From Desulfobacterales bacterium (GTDB lineage: Bacteria > Desulfobacterota > Desulfobacteria > Desulfobacterales > JASJAZ01): a stretch of DNA of 55,077 bases. The stretch covers positions 1 to 55,077 of the forward strand of contig JASJAZ010000073.1 in assembly GCA_030066785.1 (NCBI GenBank), given 5' to 3'. A model generated the notes under the pieces. The model was given only the letters and a program-made list of their open reading frames with translations, did no database searches and was not told the origin of the DNA. This document shows positions 29,768 to 38,909 of this stretch, piece by piece. Position 1 is the stretch's first letter. The number at the start of each line of letters is the position of its first letter. A program made the translations under genes and the position numbers.

Positions 29768-30110
29768 ACTGTTTCCCGTTTTTCAATTGGTTTAAGGTTC
29801 AATATATATTTGATATTCCAGCACCATGTGGGTTTGGTCTACCACACGCTGAAGGTTCGTGAGAATCGGGTATTGAGGATGTGTTTCTAACGCTGCGTCT
29901 CGCATCCAATTGGTCGTGTCAGTTGATATTGTCAGAAAAATGGCGCCAATTTAAGTGAGGGTCGTAATTGCTTAACCAGGTCGAATATGTTAGACAGCAC
30001 CCGAAAAGTCAACTTGAATTTAGGCCGAAACAAAGTCTTCCCATAGCATGATAGGGCTATTAAAAAATGTATCATTCAGATTTGTCCGTTCCGCAGGATT
30101 TTAGCTAGAA
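29768..30110. other. Divergent guaA / TrpF-like intergenic region
   Basis: About 340 bases that should hold the promoters of both divergent genes. I see no riboswitch core or perfect hairpin. No well-spaced sigma70 pair could be assigned with confidence. Confidence 0.4.
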
Positions 30111-30896
30111 ATGTCCAAAACAATTATCCAGATCTATGAAATTCAAACCCCCGATGAGGCTGAAACCATGCTATCTATCGGCGTGGATCATGTCGGCAGT
30201 GTTTTATTGGATAGGGACCATTGGAAAGATCCGGCGATTAGAGAAACACGCAGGGTGGTCGAAACTGCCGGGGCCTGCAGCAGTTTGATTCCGTTATTTA
30301 AAGATCTGGACGCAATCTGCCGAACCATTGATTATTATCGGCCCGATATCATCCATTTTTGTGATTCTTTTGAAGATGTCGGCGATCTTGAACCAGAATG
30401 CCAGAAGTATGTAAAACTGCAGGCCAGCATTAAAAAGCGCTTCCCGCAAGTTCAAATTATGCGATCAATTCCAATTCCAAAAACAGGCACTGCCGGTGGA
30501 ATTGATGTATTGCAGTGGGCCGCTGCATTCGGAGCGGTCAGCGATTATTTTCTGACCGATACGCTGTTGAACAGCAATGTGGGATCGGATGCTGCCAGCC
30601 AACCTATCGAAGGATTTGTCGGTATTACCGGCCAAACCTGTGATTGGGATATGGCCGCCGATCTTATTAATCAAAGTCGGTTGCCGGTGATTCTTGCCGG
30701 TGGCCTATCTCCTGAGAACGTTTACGAGGCGGTTTGCCGCCTGCGGCCGGCCGGCGTAGACAGTTGTACCCTTACCAATGCACTCGATTCAAAGGGACAG
30801 CCGATTCGATTTAAAAAAGACATTGATAAGGTCGCGCATCTCATTAGCGAAGTTCGCCGCGCGGAGCAATCATTTGGGCAATTGATTAATAGATGA
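30111..30896 (+). CDS. TrpF-like (phosphoribosylanthranilate isomerase family) TIM-barrel protein, catalytic Cys apparently missing
   Basis: The 261-residue protein follows TrpF closely in its second half: GITGQTCDW near 166, LAGGLSPENV near 199 and a VDSCTL strand near 222. The Asp that acts as general acid seems present as Asp150 in the FLTDT strand. However, the start reads IQIYEIQT where TrpF has KICGIT, so the general-base Cys (Cys7 of the Thermotoga maritima enzyme) appears to be replaced by Tyr9. The protein is also longer than usual (about 200-220 aa). No other trp gene is nearby. Both points argue that it may not be a phosphoribosylanthranilate isomerase. The alignment was done by eye. 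Confidence 0.7.
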   Translation: MSKTIIQIYEIQTPDEAETMLSIGVDHVGSVLLDRDHWKDPAIRETRRVVETAGACSSLIPLFKDLDAICRTIDYYRPDIIHFCDSFEDVGDLEPECQKYVKLQASIKKRFPQVQIMRSIPIPKTGTAGGIDVLQWAAAFGAVSDYFLTDTLLNSNVGSDAASQPIEGFVGITGQTCDWDMAADLINQSRLPVILAGGLSPENVYEAVCRLRPAGVDSCTLTNALDSKGQPIRFKKDIDKVAHLISEVRRAEQSFGQLINR

Positions 30897-31020
30897 TCAC
30901 CATCGATGAAGGTTTGCATGTGCCGGCGGGAAATTAAGAATACCTTTAAACTAACGTTGCCGAGGTGAATTCTAACAATATAACGGTTTGCCGTATTTAA
31001 TCAAAAAGGAGTTAAATGGA

Positions 31021-31584
31021 ATGTATGAAAGTGGAGATCTTCGCAAAGGCCTAAAAATAGCAATCGACGATGAACCGTATGTAATTGTGCAGTTCGAGTT
31101 CGTTAAACCCGGGAAGGGGCAGGCGCTTTACAAGTGTCGTCTGAAAAATATGCTTACCGGTGTTCAGTTCGATAAGACCTTTCGGTCAGGCGAAAAATTC
31201 AATGAAGCTGATCTTGAAGAAACGGAAATGGAATACTTATACAGCGATGGTGACCGGTATTGTTTTATGAATACGTCTACCTATGATCAAGAATTTCTGG
31301 ATCAGACCCAGATTGGTGATGCATCGAATTTTCTTAAAGAAAACACCGTTTGCAATGTTTTGCTATTTGAGGGCCGCCCCATCGGTTTAACGCTGCCGAA
31401 CTTTGTTGAGCTGCGAATTACCCAGGCAGATCCTTGGGCTAAGGGCGATACGGCCGCCGGAAGTACAAAACCGGCAACACTGGAAACCGGGCATGTGGTG
31501 CAGGTGCCACCTTTCGTGGAAGAGGGCCAGCTTGTGCGTATTGATACCCGTTCCGGTGAGTACGTGGAGCGTGTCAAGGAATAA
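31021..31584 (+). CDS. efp: Translation elongation factor P
   Basis: Rescues ribosomes stalled at polyproline stretches. The 187-residue product has the EF-P KOW-like domain with the loop KPGKGQA, in which Lys32 is the residue normally modified (beta-lysylation in E. coli); the C-terminal OB domains end in the expected [12 protein letters not shown] motif. The start at 31021 has AAGGAG 9 nt upstream; an in-frame TTG at 30988 would add 11 residues. No epmA or epmB is in the window, so the modification state is open. The kinase gene starts 19 nt after the stop. Confidence 0.96.
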   Translation: MYESGDLRKGLKIAIDDEPYVIVQFEFVKPGKGQALYKCRLKNMLTGVQFDKTFRSGEKFNEADLEETEMEYLYSDGDRYCFMNTSTYDQEFLDQTQIGDASNFLKENTVCNVLLFEGRPIGLTLPNFVELRITQADPWAKGDTAAGSTKPATLETGHVVQVPPFVEEGQLVRIDTRSGEYVERVKE

Positions 31585-31603
31585 CCCAAAAAATTCTTCA
31601 AAC

Positions 31604-33664
31604 ATGACATCCGGCTTTAAAAAGATACTCATCGTCGATGATGAAGCGCAGCTGCGCAGCACCGTGACGGAGTTCTTGCAGCGGTATGACTATCATTGCC
31701 GCGGCGCATCAAATGCGGTCGAAGCGATGGATAGTTTAAAAGCCGAAATACCTCAACTCGTCATAACCGATATTGTCATGCCCGAAATGGACGGTATTCA
31801 ATTTATGAAAGCCGCCAAAACATCCCACCCTGAATTGGATTTTATTATCATGACAGGGTACTCTTCCACCTATTCCTATGTCGACATTATTAATGCGGGT
31901 GCTTCGGATTACATGAGCAAACCGTTTGAAATGAAGGAACTGATTGCCCGCATCGAACGCATCGAGCGCGAACGACGAATTCTTTCTGAGCTGACGGAAA
32001 GCAACAAGCAGTTAGAGGCCGCCATTGAGGGCGAGAAAGAAATGGCCATCAAAGCCGATTTGGCCTCTCAGGCCAAGAGTGATTTTTTAGCCAATATGAG
32101 TCATGAAATTCGTACCCCCTTAAATGGCATTATTGGAATTAATAGCCTTCTGCTGGAAACCGATTTAACTTCGGAACAGCATGAATTGGCGCTCAACATT
32201 GGCACCTCGGCCGATTCATTATTAAAAATAATTAACGATATTCTAGATTTTTCAAAAATTGAGGCGTCAAAGCTTGATTTGGAAAACATTGATTTTGATT
32301 TGCGCGCAACCGTGGAAAACACCATGGATATGCTTACCGTCAAAGCCGTCGAAAAAGAACTAGAATTGGCCACCCTCATTGATGCCTCGGTTTGCAATCG
32401 GCTGAAGGGAGATCCCGGCCGATTGCGTCAGGTCATTGTTAATTTGCTAAGCAATGCCGTCAAGTTTACCGAAGCAGGCGAAGTGTCATTAACGGTTAAG
32501 ACGGTTAAAGAGGGCCTTGACGATGTAATCCTGCGTTTTGAAGTCAATGATACCGGCATCGGCATTTCTTCTGAAGGGCTTCAAAAACTTTTTCAGTCGT
32601 TTTCCCAGGTCGACACATCTATTACCCGCAAATACGGTGGAACTGGCCTGGGGTTGGCTATATCAAAAATGCTGACCGAGATGATGGGCGGCACGATTGG
32701 TGTTGAGAGCACCAAAGGTAAAGGATCAACCTTCTGGTTCACGGCCGTATTCCAAAAATGTGCGCAGCCATCGCCTGAGGATTTGATGCCAATGGCAGAA
32801 ATAGCTGGTTTAAGGGTGTTGGTTGTGGATGCAAATGCAACCATTTGCAGTATTTTAAGCCATTACCTGCAATCTTGGGGGTGTGAGGCTGAAATGGCCT
32901 ATAATGGCCAAGAGGCTATTGAAAAGATCCACCAAGCCGCCGCCTCGACTTCTCCGTTTCACATCATTATCACCACCGATGACTTGAAGTTAGTCAGCGG
33001 CTCTGAGTTGGCCCAAAGCATTAAGTCTGATCCTCGGACATCCGGTATCGAAATTATTATGACCACCGCCACCGGCAATCGGGGCGATGCTGCTCAAATG
33101 AAGAAAATCGGTATTTCCGGCTATCTCACCAAACCTATAAAATATTCGCAACTCTCGGACTGTATTAAAATGGTGATGGGTTTAAGGGCCGAACAGGTAT
33201 CCGATACAAATACAACAAGGGTCTCGACCAAACTAGTAACGCGCCATACGATTTATGAAGAACGGTCCAAGCGAAAGCGACGGATACTGGTGGTTGAAGA
33301 CAATGTGGTCAATCAGAAGGTTGCCATTCGGCTGCTGCAAAAAGCCGGTTTCATTTGTGATGTGGCCAACAACGGACAGGAAGCTTTGGATGCCTTTTTA
33401 AGCCAATCTTATGAGGTTATTTTAATGGATTGTCAAATGCCGGTATTAAGCGGCTATGACGCTACCCGGAAAATCCGAGATGAAGAAAATCGGGGTGATG
33501 TGTTAAAGCGTACCCCGATAATTGCCATGACAGCGCATGCCCTCAAGGGGGACCGGGAAAAGTGTTTAGCCGCCGGCATGGACGATTACATCAGCAAACC
33601 ACTTGAGCGCCGCAAACTGATTGATGTGGTGATGCATTGGTTGGCCCAAACCTCGTATTCATAA
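31604..33664 (+). CDS. Soluble hybrid sensor histidine kinase, REC-HK-REC-REC
   Basis: A 686-residue cytoplasmic kinase without membrane segments. Order: receiver domain 1 (residues 5-120, phospho-acceptor Asp56 in ITDIVMP), histidine kinase phosphotransfer helix with His167 in [10 protein letters not shown], ATPase domain with GTGLGLAIS near 346, a middle receiver-like domain (about 405-525), and a final receiver (about 560-680, Asp609 in LMDCQMP). In the middle domain the phospho-acceptor position appears to be Thr (IIITTDDL), so it is probably a pseudo-receiver. Input may come from a partner through REC1. The start at 31604 was chosen because the domain begins there; the open frame extends into efp. 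Its position 19 nt after efp suggests co-transcription. Confidence 0.9.
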   Translation: MTSGFKKILIVDDEAQLRSTVTEFLQRYDYHCRGASNAVEAMDSLKAEIPQLVITDIVMPEMDGIQFMKAAKTSHPELDFIIMTGYSSTYSYVDIINAGASDYMSKPFEMKELIARIERIERERRILSELTESNKQLEAAIEGEKEMAIKADLASQAKSDFLANMSHEIRTPLNGIIGINSLLLETDLTSEQHELALNIGTSADSLLKIINDILDFSKIEASKLDLENIDFDLRATVENTMDMLTVKAVEKELELATLIDASVCNRLKGDPGRLRQVIVNLLSNAVKFTEAGEVSLTVKTVKEGLDDVILRFEVNDTGIGISSEGLQKLFQSFSQVDTSITRKYGGTGLGLAISKMLTEMMGGTIGVESTKGKGSTFWFTAVFQKCAQPSPEDLMPMAEIAGLRVLVVDANATICSILSHYLQSWGCEAEMAYNGQEAIEKIHQAAASTSPFHIIITTDDLKLVSGSELAQSIKSDPRTSGIEIIMTTATGNRGDAAQMKKIGISGYLTKPIKYSQLSDCIKMVMGLRAEQVSDTNTTRVSTKLVTRHTIYEERSKRKRRILVVEDNVVNQKVAIRLLQKAGFICDVANNGQEALDAFLSQSYEVILMDCQMPVLSGYDATRKIRDEENRGDVLKRTPIIAMTAHALKGDREKCLAAGMDDYISKPLERRKLIDVVMHWLAQTSYS

Positions 33665-33812
33665 TCAAACCGGACAACCCGCAATTCAATTCCGTTTTTC
33701 CTTCCAAAAAACATACACACGCTTGATCGATCGCTCTCGTCAATTTTAGATGCTGATGTCGCCAACTGCGATACGGTCAATCTAAATGCGCTAAACCAGG
33801 GCAACTAGCAGA

Positions 33813-34652
33813 TTACCAGTAAGTCGGGATATCAGCTAAAGCGGTAATGATTAAATCGGGCCTCAGGTTTGCGCAGTCCGGATGCGTTTTGCGCAACCTT
33901 AGCGAGCGACGATCACCTGCAAACAGCCCCGTTTGCAATCCGGCTTTTTGGGCCGGCAACATATCGTTGAGCATATCATTGCCGATGTAAAGCGCGGCAT
34001 GGGCAGCAATGTTCATTTTGTTCAACCGCTTGCAAGCAGACTCAAACATGCGTATTGAAGGTTTGGCAACACCCATACGATAAGAATAAAACTGAAGATC
34101 TGGATGAAATCCGATATCTTGAGGGGAACCATTTAAAAACCATTGAAATAGGTAAGAAGTATAAAACTGCGCATTGGAGATGACTCCCAAAACAATATTT
34201 TGATTGCAGCAAGTACGTAAAGTCTGTTCAAGATGCGGCATAGGATAAACGGGGTTCACAATCATTTCATATTCGAGCGCGAATCTGCGCGCCCGTGCTT
34301 GATCTTTAAAATTTAGAACTGCCTGCCAGATTCGATCGATTTGCACCTCGGGGTAGTCGATGCCATCAGCCCGCAATCGTTGATGCTCGGCTTTGATGCG
34401 TTTAATGAGTCGTTTGTTCAATTCCTCAGGCGGTAGGTTGCGGCTATATCTATTTAGCAGTGTTTCCAATTGATTGGCTTTTTCTCTTTGATGCTGCAAA
34501 TTGCCGATATCGCCGGAGCCACTTATAAATAAGGTTCCATATATATCAAAAAGAATACATTGGGGTTTGGTGGCCAGATGACCGAAGCGCTGCAAATGGG
34601 TTGCCTGCGGTTGCAGGGGGACAATATAAGCTTCCACTTCTATGCGCTGCAT
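33813..34652 (-). CDS. HAD-superfamily hydrolase
   Basis: The 279-residue protein has the four HAD motifs: FDIYGT near residue 36 (nucleophile Asp), ISNA near 161, the Lys in GVAKPS near 200, and the acidic GNDMLNDM near 229. It is a probable phosphatase, substrate unknown. The N-terminal 30 residues precede the fold and are unusual. GAGGAG precedes the ATG. It lies 36 nt downstream of the glycosyltransferase gene and is probably translated from the same mRNA, so its substrate may be a phosphorylated sugar product of that enzyme; this is inference. Confidence 0.85.
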   Translation of the reverse strand: MQRIEVEAYIVPLQPQATHLQRFGHLATKPQCILFDIYGTLFISGSGDIGNLQHQREKANQLETLLNRYSRNLPPEELNKRLIKRIKAEHQRLRADGIDYPEVQIDRIWQAVLNFKDQARARRFALEYEMIVNPVYPMPHLEQTLRTCCNQNIVLGVISNAQFYTSYLFQWFLNGSPQDIGFHPDLQFYSYRMGVAKPSIRMFESACKRLNKMNIAAHAALYIGNDMLNDMLPAQKAGLQTGLFAGDRRSLRLRKTHPDCANLRPDLIITALADIPTYW

Positions 34653-34688
34653 GGGTTGCTCCTCTCACTGATATATTTGGGATCGTCT

Positions 34689-36113
34689 CTATTGCATTGA
34701 CGGACCTATTTCAGGATACCCCCATTTCAGCAGGCTGAAATCATTCAGGTTAAAAAATTGGGCCAGCAATTTAGATTTATTTATTTTATGGCGAACATCG
34801 GTTTGCATAACATTGGCATAGGCCTGCAGTAATCTTTGGCCGTAAGCTTTTTGGCCGTATTGGTACAAGACCGCATCATGATTTGATTGAATGAGCTCAT
34901 CGGCAGATATGATTTGCTCTGAAATTCTAAGAAATGGGTTGCGATGCACCAGTTGACGCCTTGCAGCCGGATTGGCCAGCATTTCTTCAATGATATTACT
35001 TTGAAACACTTCATCCAGCAATCCCAAGTCTACGACGTCATCTTGGGTGATCTTCTGAAAAGCATCATCGAGTGAGCTTTGCGGCAGTTGGATTCGATAT
35101 TGGCGGCAGCAGTTTGTGACACACTGAACCCACCGCGCCTTAAACTTTTGGCAATCAATCCAATCTATTGGGACAAGCAAGCGGTCATACAAATGATTTA
35201 AATCGATACCATTATGATTAAAATCCTGGCACAGCGCGGACAATCGACGCCCCCACAGAGCTTTTCCAATGGTCCACGGCTCCAAAAACGAAAATCCAAA
35301 ACCTTCGTTGATGCTGGTAGTCACAAAAAAACGAGTTGAATTTACCAATTGGTTGAAGTCATATTTAAGGCCGGCTTCAAAGAATACACGCAAGCGCTTC
35401 TCATTTGCAAACACCTGCCAGTAGCGGTAACTCGCTGCATCAGCTGGACTGTTGGGTGGCAATGTAATATATAGCCTTGTGTCTGGTTTAAGAAAGAGAG
35501 AAAGCAGCAGCGCCTCACCAATGTTTTTGCGACGAATCGCTCTAACCGGATATAAGACAAATGGTACGGCAATTTTGCCTTCAGGTGCTTTTTGCAGGGG
35601 CTGAACCATATTGGCAACCAAATGCAGTCCTTCTGGCTGCAAACCAGCGCGCCTTAAAAACTGATAATCGCGCGTGTTGATGACGCCGTAGTGACAATCT
35701 TGTGGATATTCCTCATGCAAATAAGCTTGGGGACGCCCATCCTCGGCAAAGTCGTGGATTTGCATGAAAAGACGGAGGTTCCGACTTTGTAAGTTTTTTA
35801 ATATGGCTAACATATGCCGGTTTTTGGCCAAGGTCGGGTTGTGGATATGCAAGATATCACAAGGCCCTCTGAAAAAATGATGGATGGTTTCTATGATCTG
35901 ATCAGCGGTTTCCTGGGGCGCCGCCTCTTTTGGGCGAAAAATATCGTAATTTAAGTTTGGAATGGTAGCTGTTTCAGCTGGAAAGTCGTTGGGAGGATCC
36001 TCACCGGTTAATACCATGACTTGGCTGCGGGACTTGATAGCGTCAATTTGCTGCTTGATCACCGTGGTGACACCACCACGCCGCAGATGGTAGTGGAGAA
36101 AGGCAATTTTCAT
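34689..36113 (-). CDS. Glycosyltransferase, GT-B fold (GT4-like)
   Basis: A 474-residue protein starting with KIAFLHYHLRRGGVTTV, the N-terminal strand and glycine loop of GT-B enzymes. The EGFGFSFLEPW element near residue 265 has the E-x7-E arrangement that binds the nucleotide sugar in GT4 enzymes. The last 100 residues are extra. No polysaccharide or LPS cluster surrounds it. Together with the downstream HAD hydrolase it resembles the two-step layout used for compatible solutes or sugar phosphates (transfer, then dephosphorylation), but the acceptor cannot be read from sequence. Confidence 0.8.
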   Translation of the reverse strand: MKIAFLHYHLRRGGVTTVIKQQIDAIKSRSQVMVLTGEDPPNDFPAETATIPNLNYDIFRPKEAAPQETADQIIETIHHFFRGPCDILHIHNPTLAKNRHMLAILKNLQSRNLRLFMQIHDFAEDGRPQAYLHEEYPQDCHYGVINTRDYQFLRRAGLQPEGLHLVANMVQPLQKAPEGKIAVPFVLYPVRAIRRKNIGEALLLSLFLKPDTRLYITLPPNSPADAASYRYWQVFANEKRLRVFFEAGLKYDFNQLVNSTRFFVTTSINEGFGFSFLEPWTIGKALWGRRLSALCQDFNHNGIDLNHLYDRLLVPIDWIDCQKFKARWVQCVTNCCRQYRIQLPQSSLDDAFQKITQDDVVDLGLLDEVFQSNIIEEMLANPAARRQLVHRNPFLRISEQIISADELIQSNHDAVLYQYGQKAYGQRLLQAYANVMQTDVRHKINKSKLLAQFFNLNDFSLLKWGYPEIGPSMQ

Positions 36114-36285
36114 GCTGTAACATTACCATAGCTTGGCCTATTTACAAAACTGAAGGGAGATCAGAACGGGGATGACGTGGTAACCGCAGGCGACCAGAAA
36201 AATATTGGTCTCATAAGGAAACATTTCCACCTATTGAAAAATTGACAATTGATAGTAGGCATGATAGCCAACTATTACATGATAT

Positions 36286-36377
36286 CACTGGGGGAGCCGC
36301 AACTGGACGGCTGAGAGGAGACCGCGTGTCTCGACCCTTGGAACCTGATCCGGATGACACCGGCGTAGGAAAGTGGA
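36286..36377 (+). promoter_or_regulatory. TPP (THI-box) riboswitch
   Basis: The RNA has the conserved THI elements in the right order: GGGGGAGC at 36290-36297, CTGAGA at 36311-36316 (pyrimidine-sensing loop), ACCTGATC at 36343-36350 and the CCGGCGTAGGAAAG block at 36360-36373. The 5' end (TCACT) can pair with the 3' end (AGTGG) to form P1. It binds thiamine pyrophosphate and controls the following ABC transporter, which fits. An SD-covering hairpin follows (separate entry), so control is probably at translation initiation. Confidence 0.93.
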
Positions 36378-36401
36378 ACCTCAACGCACTCACCCTGCTT
36401 C

Positions 36402-36430
36402 CCTCCGGTGATCGACCGGAGGATCTCCGG
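36402..36430 (+). promoter_or_regulatory. Shine-Dalgarno sequestering hairpins of the TPP switch
   Basis: The SD core GGAGG (36418-36422) lies in CCGGAG, which can pair with CTCCGG upstream (an 8-bp stem, 36402-36409 with 36415-36422) or with a second CTCCGG downstream (36416-36421 with 36425-36430). Both hide the SD. The ATG follows at 36432. This is a plausible expression platform. Confidence 0.65.
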
Positions 36431-36431
36431 C

Positions 36432-37178
36432 ATGCTCAAAATTTCAAACCTCAACAAGCACTTCGCGGATCTGCGCGTATTTGAGCAGTTTAATTTAGCG
36501 GTACCCAGCTGCGGTTTTACAGTGCTGATTGGCCCCTCAGGGTGCGGAAAAAGCACCTTGTTTGACGTTTTGATGGGGGCGGTGCCCAAGGACCGCGGTA
36601 AGTTTTATTGGCAAAATGAATCGGTTGCTAATCTGGCTTCTAAGGCGGCCTATATGCAGCAAAACGATCTTCTTTTGCCATGGTTTTCACTGCTTGACAA
36701 TGCGCTGTTGCCAGCGCGTATTGTTGGATCGAACTTGACAAAAGCTAATGATAAAGCCTTAGATCTTTTCAGGCGACTGAAACTGAACGGGTTTGAATCC
36801 TATCACCCCCAGGAAGTCTCCGGCGGAATGCGACAGCGATGTGCATTGGTTCGAACTCTGATGTTTGAACACGACCTGGTGCTTTTGGATGAACCCCTTT
36901 CAGCACTGGACGCCATCACGCGGCGCAGTTTGCAATCCTTGTTACTGTTGCTGCAAGTTGAATTTCACAAAACGATTCTCATGATTACCCACGACATCGA
37001 AGAGGCGCTATTGCTGGCTGATGAACTGGTGGTGCTAACCCATCGCCCCATGTCTATCCGAGAAAAACTTGTCCTTGAAATACCTAAACCTCGCCAGATG
37101 AGTGATCCGCGGCTAGTTGCCATTAAAGATCAGGTCATACAGCAACTTGAAAAGGAGCTAAATAATGCAGCGTTCTAA
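36432..37178 (+). CDS. Thiamine/precursor ABC transporter ATPase (ThiZ-like)
   Basis: A 248-residue ATPase of the nitrate/sulfonate/taurine/HMP subfamily: Walker A GPSGCGKST with Lys40, signature SGGMRQR near residue 134, Walker B VLLDEPLSALD. The start at 36432 has GGAGG 9 nt upstream; a GTG at 36408 would swallow the regulatory hairpin. The preceding TPP riboswitch, and the permease and NMT1-type binding protein that follow, make it a likely importer of thiamine pyrimidine precursors (HMP or FAMP). It overlaps the permease start by 14 nt. Confidence 0.88.
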   Translation: MLKISNLNKHFADLRVFEQFNLAVPSCGFTVLIGPSGCGKSTLFDVLMGAVPKDRGKFYWQNESVANLASKAAYMQQNDLLLPWFSLLDNALLPARIVGSNLTKANDKALDLFRRLKLNGFESYHPQEVSGGMRQRCALVRTLMFEHDLVLLDEPLSALDAITRRSLQSLLLLLQVEFHKTILMITHDIEEALLLADELVVLTHRPMSIREKLVLEIPKPRQMSDPRLVAIKDQVIQQLEKELNNAAF

Positions 37179-37902
37179 CCTGATTGCCGCAACTGCAGTG
37201 ATCGGCATATTGGTTTTTTGGGAAATCACCTGCCGAGTACTACAGATACCTGACTTTATTTTGCCGGCACCTGCCCAAATACTGACGGTGTCAATTAGCA
37301 AAATGGATATTCTGCTGCCGCATGCGGGCGTTACCCTGCTGGAAATTCAAATCGGAATCCTGCTGTCGTTATCTGTCGCCGTACCATTGGCCATGCTCAT
37401 GTTTCGACGTCCCGCCGTGGAAAAAGCCCTTGCCCCTTTTCTAATAGCGTCGCAAGCTGTGCCGGTATTTGCGATTGCCCCGCTGCTCGTGGTGTGGCTG
37501 GGTTATGGCCTAACCAGTAAAGTGTTGATGGCGGCTATTATCATTTTTTTTCCGATTACCGTGAATTTGCTGGAAGGTTTTAAAAGCTGTCGGCGCGAAT
37601 ATCGTATTCTGTTTCAATTAATGGGCGCCGGTTTTTTCAAAACGATGCGACTTTTGTATTGGCCCTGGGCCTTGCCGCATTTTTTTGCGGGTCTCAAAGT
37701 CGGCGTGTCGGTAGCCACGATCGGTGCGGTCATCGGGGAATGGGTAGGTGCTCAAAAAGGCTTGGGGTATTTGATGATACAGTCCAATGCGCGACTGAGG
37801 GTTGACATGGTTTTTGCGGCTATTCTGTGGTTGTCGTTGATGGGCGTGGGTCTTTGGATACTGGTTGGATTTATGGAACGGAAATTTATTCACTGGCAAT
37901 AA
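37165..37902 (+). CDS. Thiamine/precursor ABC transporter permease (ThiX-like)
   Basis: A 245-residue inner-membrane permease of the BPD type, with about six hydrophobic segments and the EAA-type cytoplasmic loop around residues 150-165. The first ATG is inside the ATPase gene, so translation is coupled by a 14-nt overlap. Substrate assignment rests on the riboswitch and on the THI5/NMT1-like binding protein next to it. Confidence 0.87.
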   Translation: MQRSNLIAATAVIGILVFWEITCRVLQIPDFILPAPAQILTVSISKMDILLPHAGVTLLEIQIGILLSLSVAVPLAMLMFRRPAVEKALAPFLIASQAVPVFAIAPLLVVWLGYGLTSKVLMAAIIIFFPITVNLLEGFKSCRREYRILFQLMGAGFFKTMRLLYWPWALPHFFAGLKVGVSVATIGAVIGEWVGAQKGLGYLMIQSNARLRVDMVFAAILWLSLMGVGLWILVGFMERKFIHWQ

Positions 37903-37944
37903 TGGTGAGTTAAACACAATATACCAAAGGGGGAGCCATTGGAT

Positions 37945-38889
37945 ATGATGAAGAAAATATTTGGATTATTTATGCCGGTTATCATTTGGCTGGGAACCGT
38001 TGGGCCTGCATCAGGTGAAACACTCACGCTTATGCTGGACTGGTTTCCCAATATTGATCACCTGCCCATCTATACGGCTCAAGCGGAAGGTTATTTTGGC
38101 CAGAAAAATTTGGAAATCAAAATCATTAGTCCTTCAGAAACGGCCGATGCATTAAAACTGGCTGCCGCCGGCCACATCGATATCGCTATTTCCTACCAAC
38201 CCCAGACCATTATTGCCGCCTCCCAAAAGCTGCCGGTGGTGGTGTTTGGTCGATTGGTGGAACATCCTCTAACGACGCTGCTGTTTCTAAAAAATAAAGG
38301 GATCAAAACCCCCCGAGACCTGGAGGGCAAACGGATCGGATACACAGTGCCAGGTTTAATGGATGTCCTTTTGAAGGCCTTTGCACAGATAAACGGTATT
38401 AAAGGCTATCGAGCTGTTAATGTCGGGTTTGCCATCGCGCAATCCTTAATAGCAGGTAAGGTGGATGCGGTAATGGGACCGTTTAAGACCTATGAAACCG
38501 TACAGATGCAAATGCGAGGGTACCAAACAGACTATTTTGAATTGGAAAAATGGGGAATCCCCGATTATGATGAGTTGATTTTTGTATGCGCGAAGCGGTA
38601 TGCTAATCGCCATTCCAAAGTTCTGACCGCATTTGCTGATGCGGTTGCCAAAGGGATCGTCCATGCCAGGGCGTTTCCAAAAGCTGCCTTGGAGAACTAT
38701 TTTAAAGCGGTTCCCGAAGCGGACCTTCCTATGGAAACCGCGGCGTTTGAGTTGACCAGGCCCTATTACGCCCACCAGCAGAAAATTGATCAGAACCGCT
38801 GGCAAACATTTGCTGATTTTGCTTGGAAACATGCGTTGATCGAAAAACCGGTGGATGTTACCGGCATTATCTGGAAACTGGGAAAGTAA
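37945..38889 (+). CDS. NMT1/THI5-like periplasmic binding protein (ThiY-like)
   Basis: A 314-residue binding protein with a Sec signal peptide of about 24 residues ending near ASG|E. The mature start LTLMLDWFPNIDHLPIYTAQAEGYF is the typical opening of NMT1/ThiY family proteins, where the Trp/Asn region lines the pyrimidine pocket. The likely ligand is HMP or formylaminopyrimidine; sulfonates are an alternative. The start at 37945 has AAAGGGGGAG upstream; an in-frame TTG at 37939 is too near to it. Controlled by the TPP riboswitch together with the ATPase and permease. Confidence 0.88.
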   Translation: MMKKIFGLFMPVIIWLGTVGPASGETLTLMLDWFPNIDHLPIYTAQAEGYFGQKNLEIKIISPSETADALKLAAAGHIDIAISYQPQTIIAASQKLPVVVFGRLVEHPLTTLLFLKNKGIKTPRDLEGKRIGYTVPGLMDVLLKAFAQINGIKGYRAVNVGFAIAQSLIAGKVDAVMGPFKTYETVQMQMRGYQTDYFELEKWGIPDYDELIFVCAKRYANRHSKVLTAFADAVAKGIVHARAFPKAALENYFKAVPEADLPMETAAFELTRPYYAHQQKIDQNRWQTFADFAWKHALIEKPVDVTGIIWKLGK

Positions 38890-38909
38890 TACCGTACTTG
38901 ATTGACGCA

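Noticed and set aside
31403-31603. N-terminal extension of the kinase into efp
   Set aside because: The open frame overlaps efp in another register; the first receiver domain starts right after the ATG at 31604.
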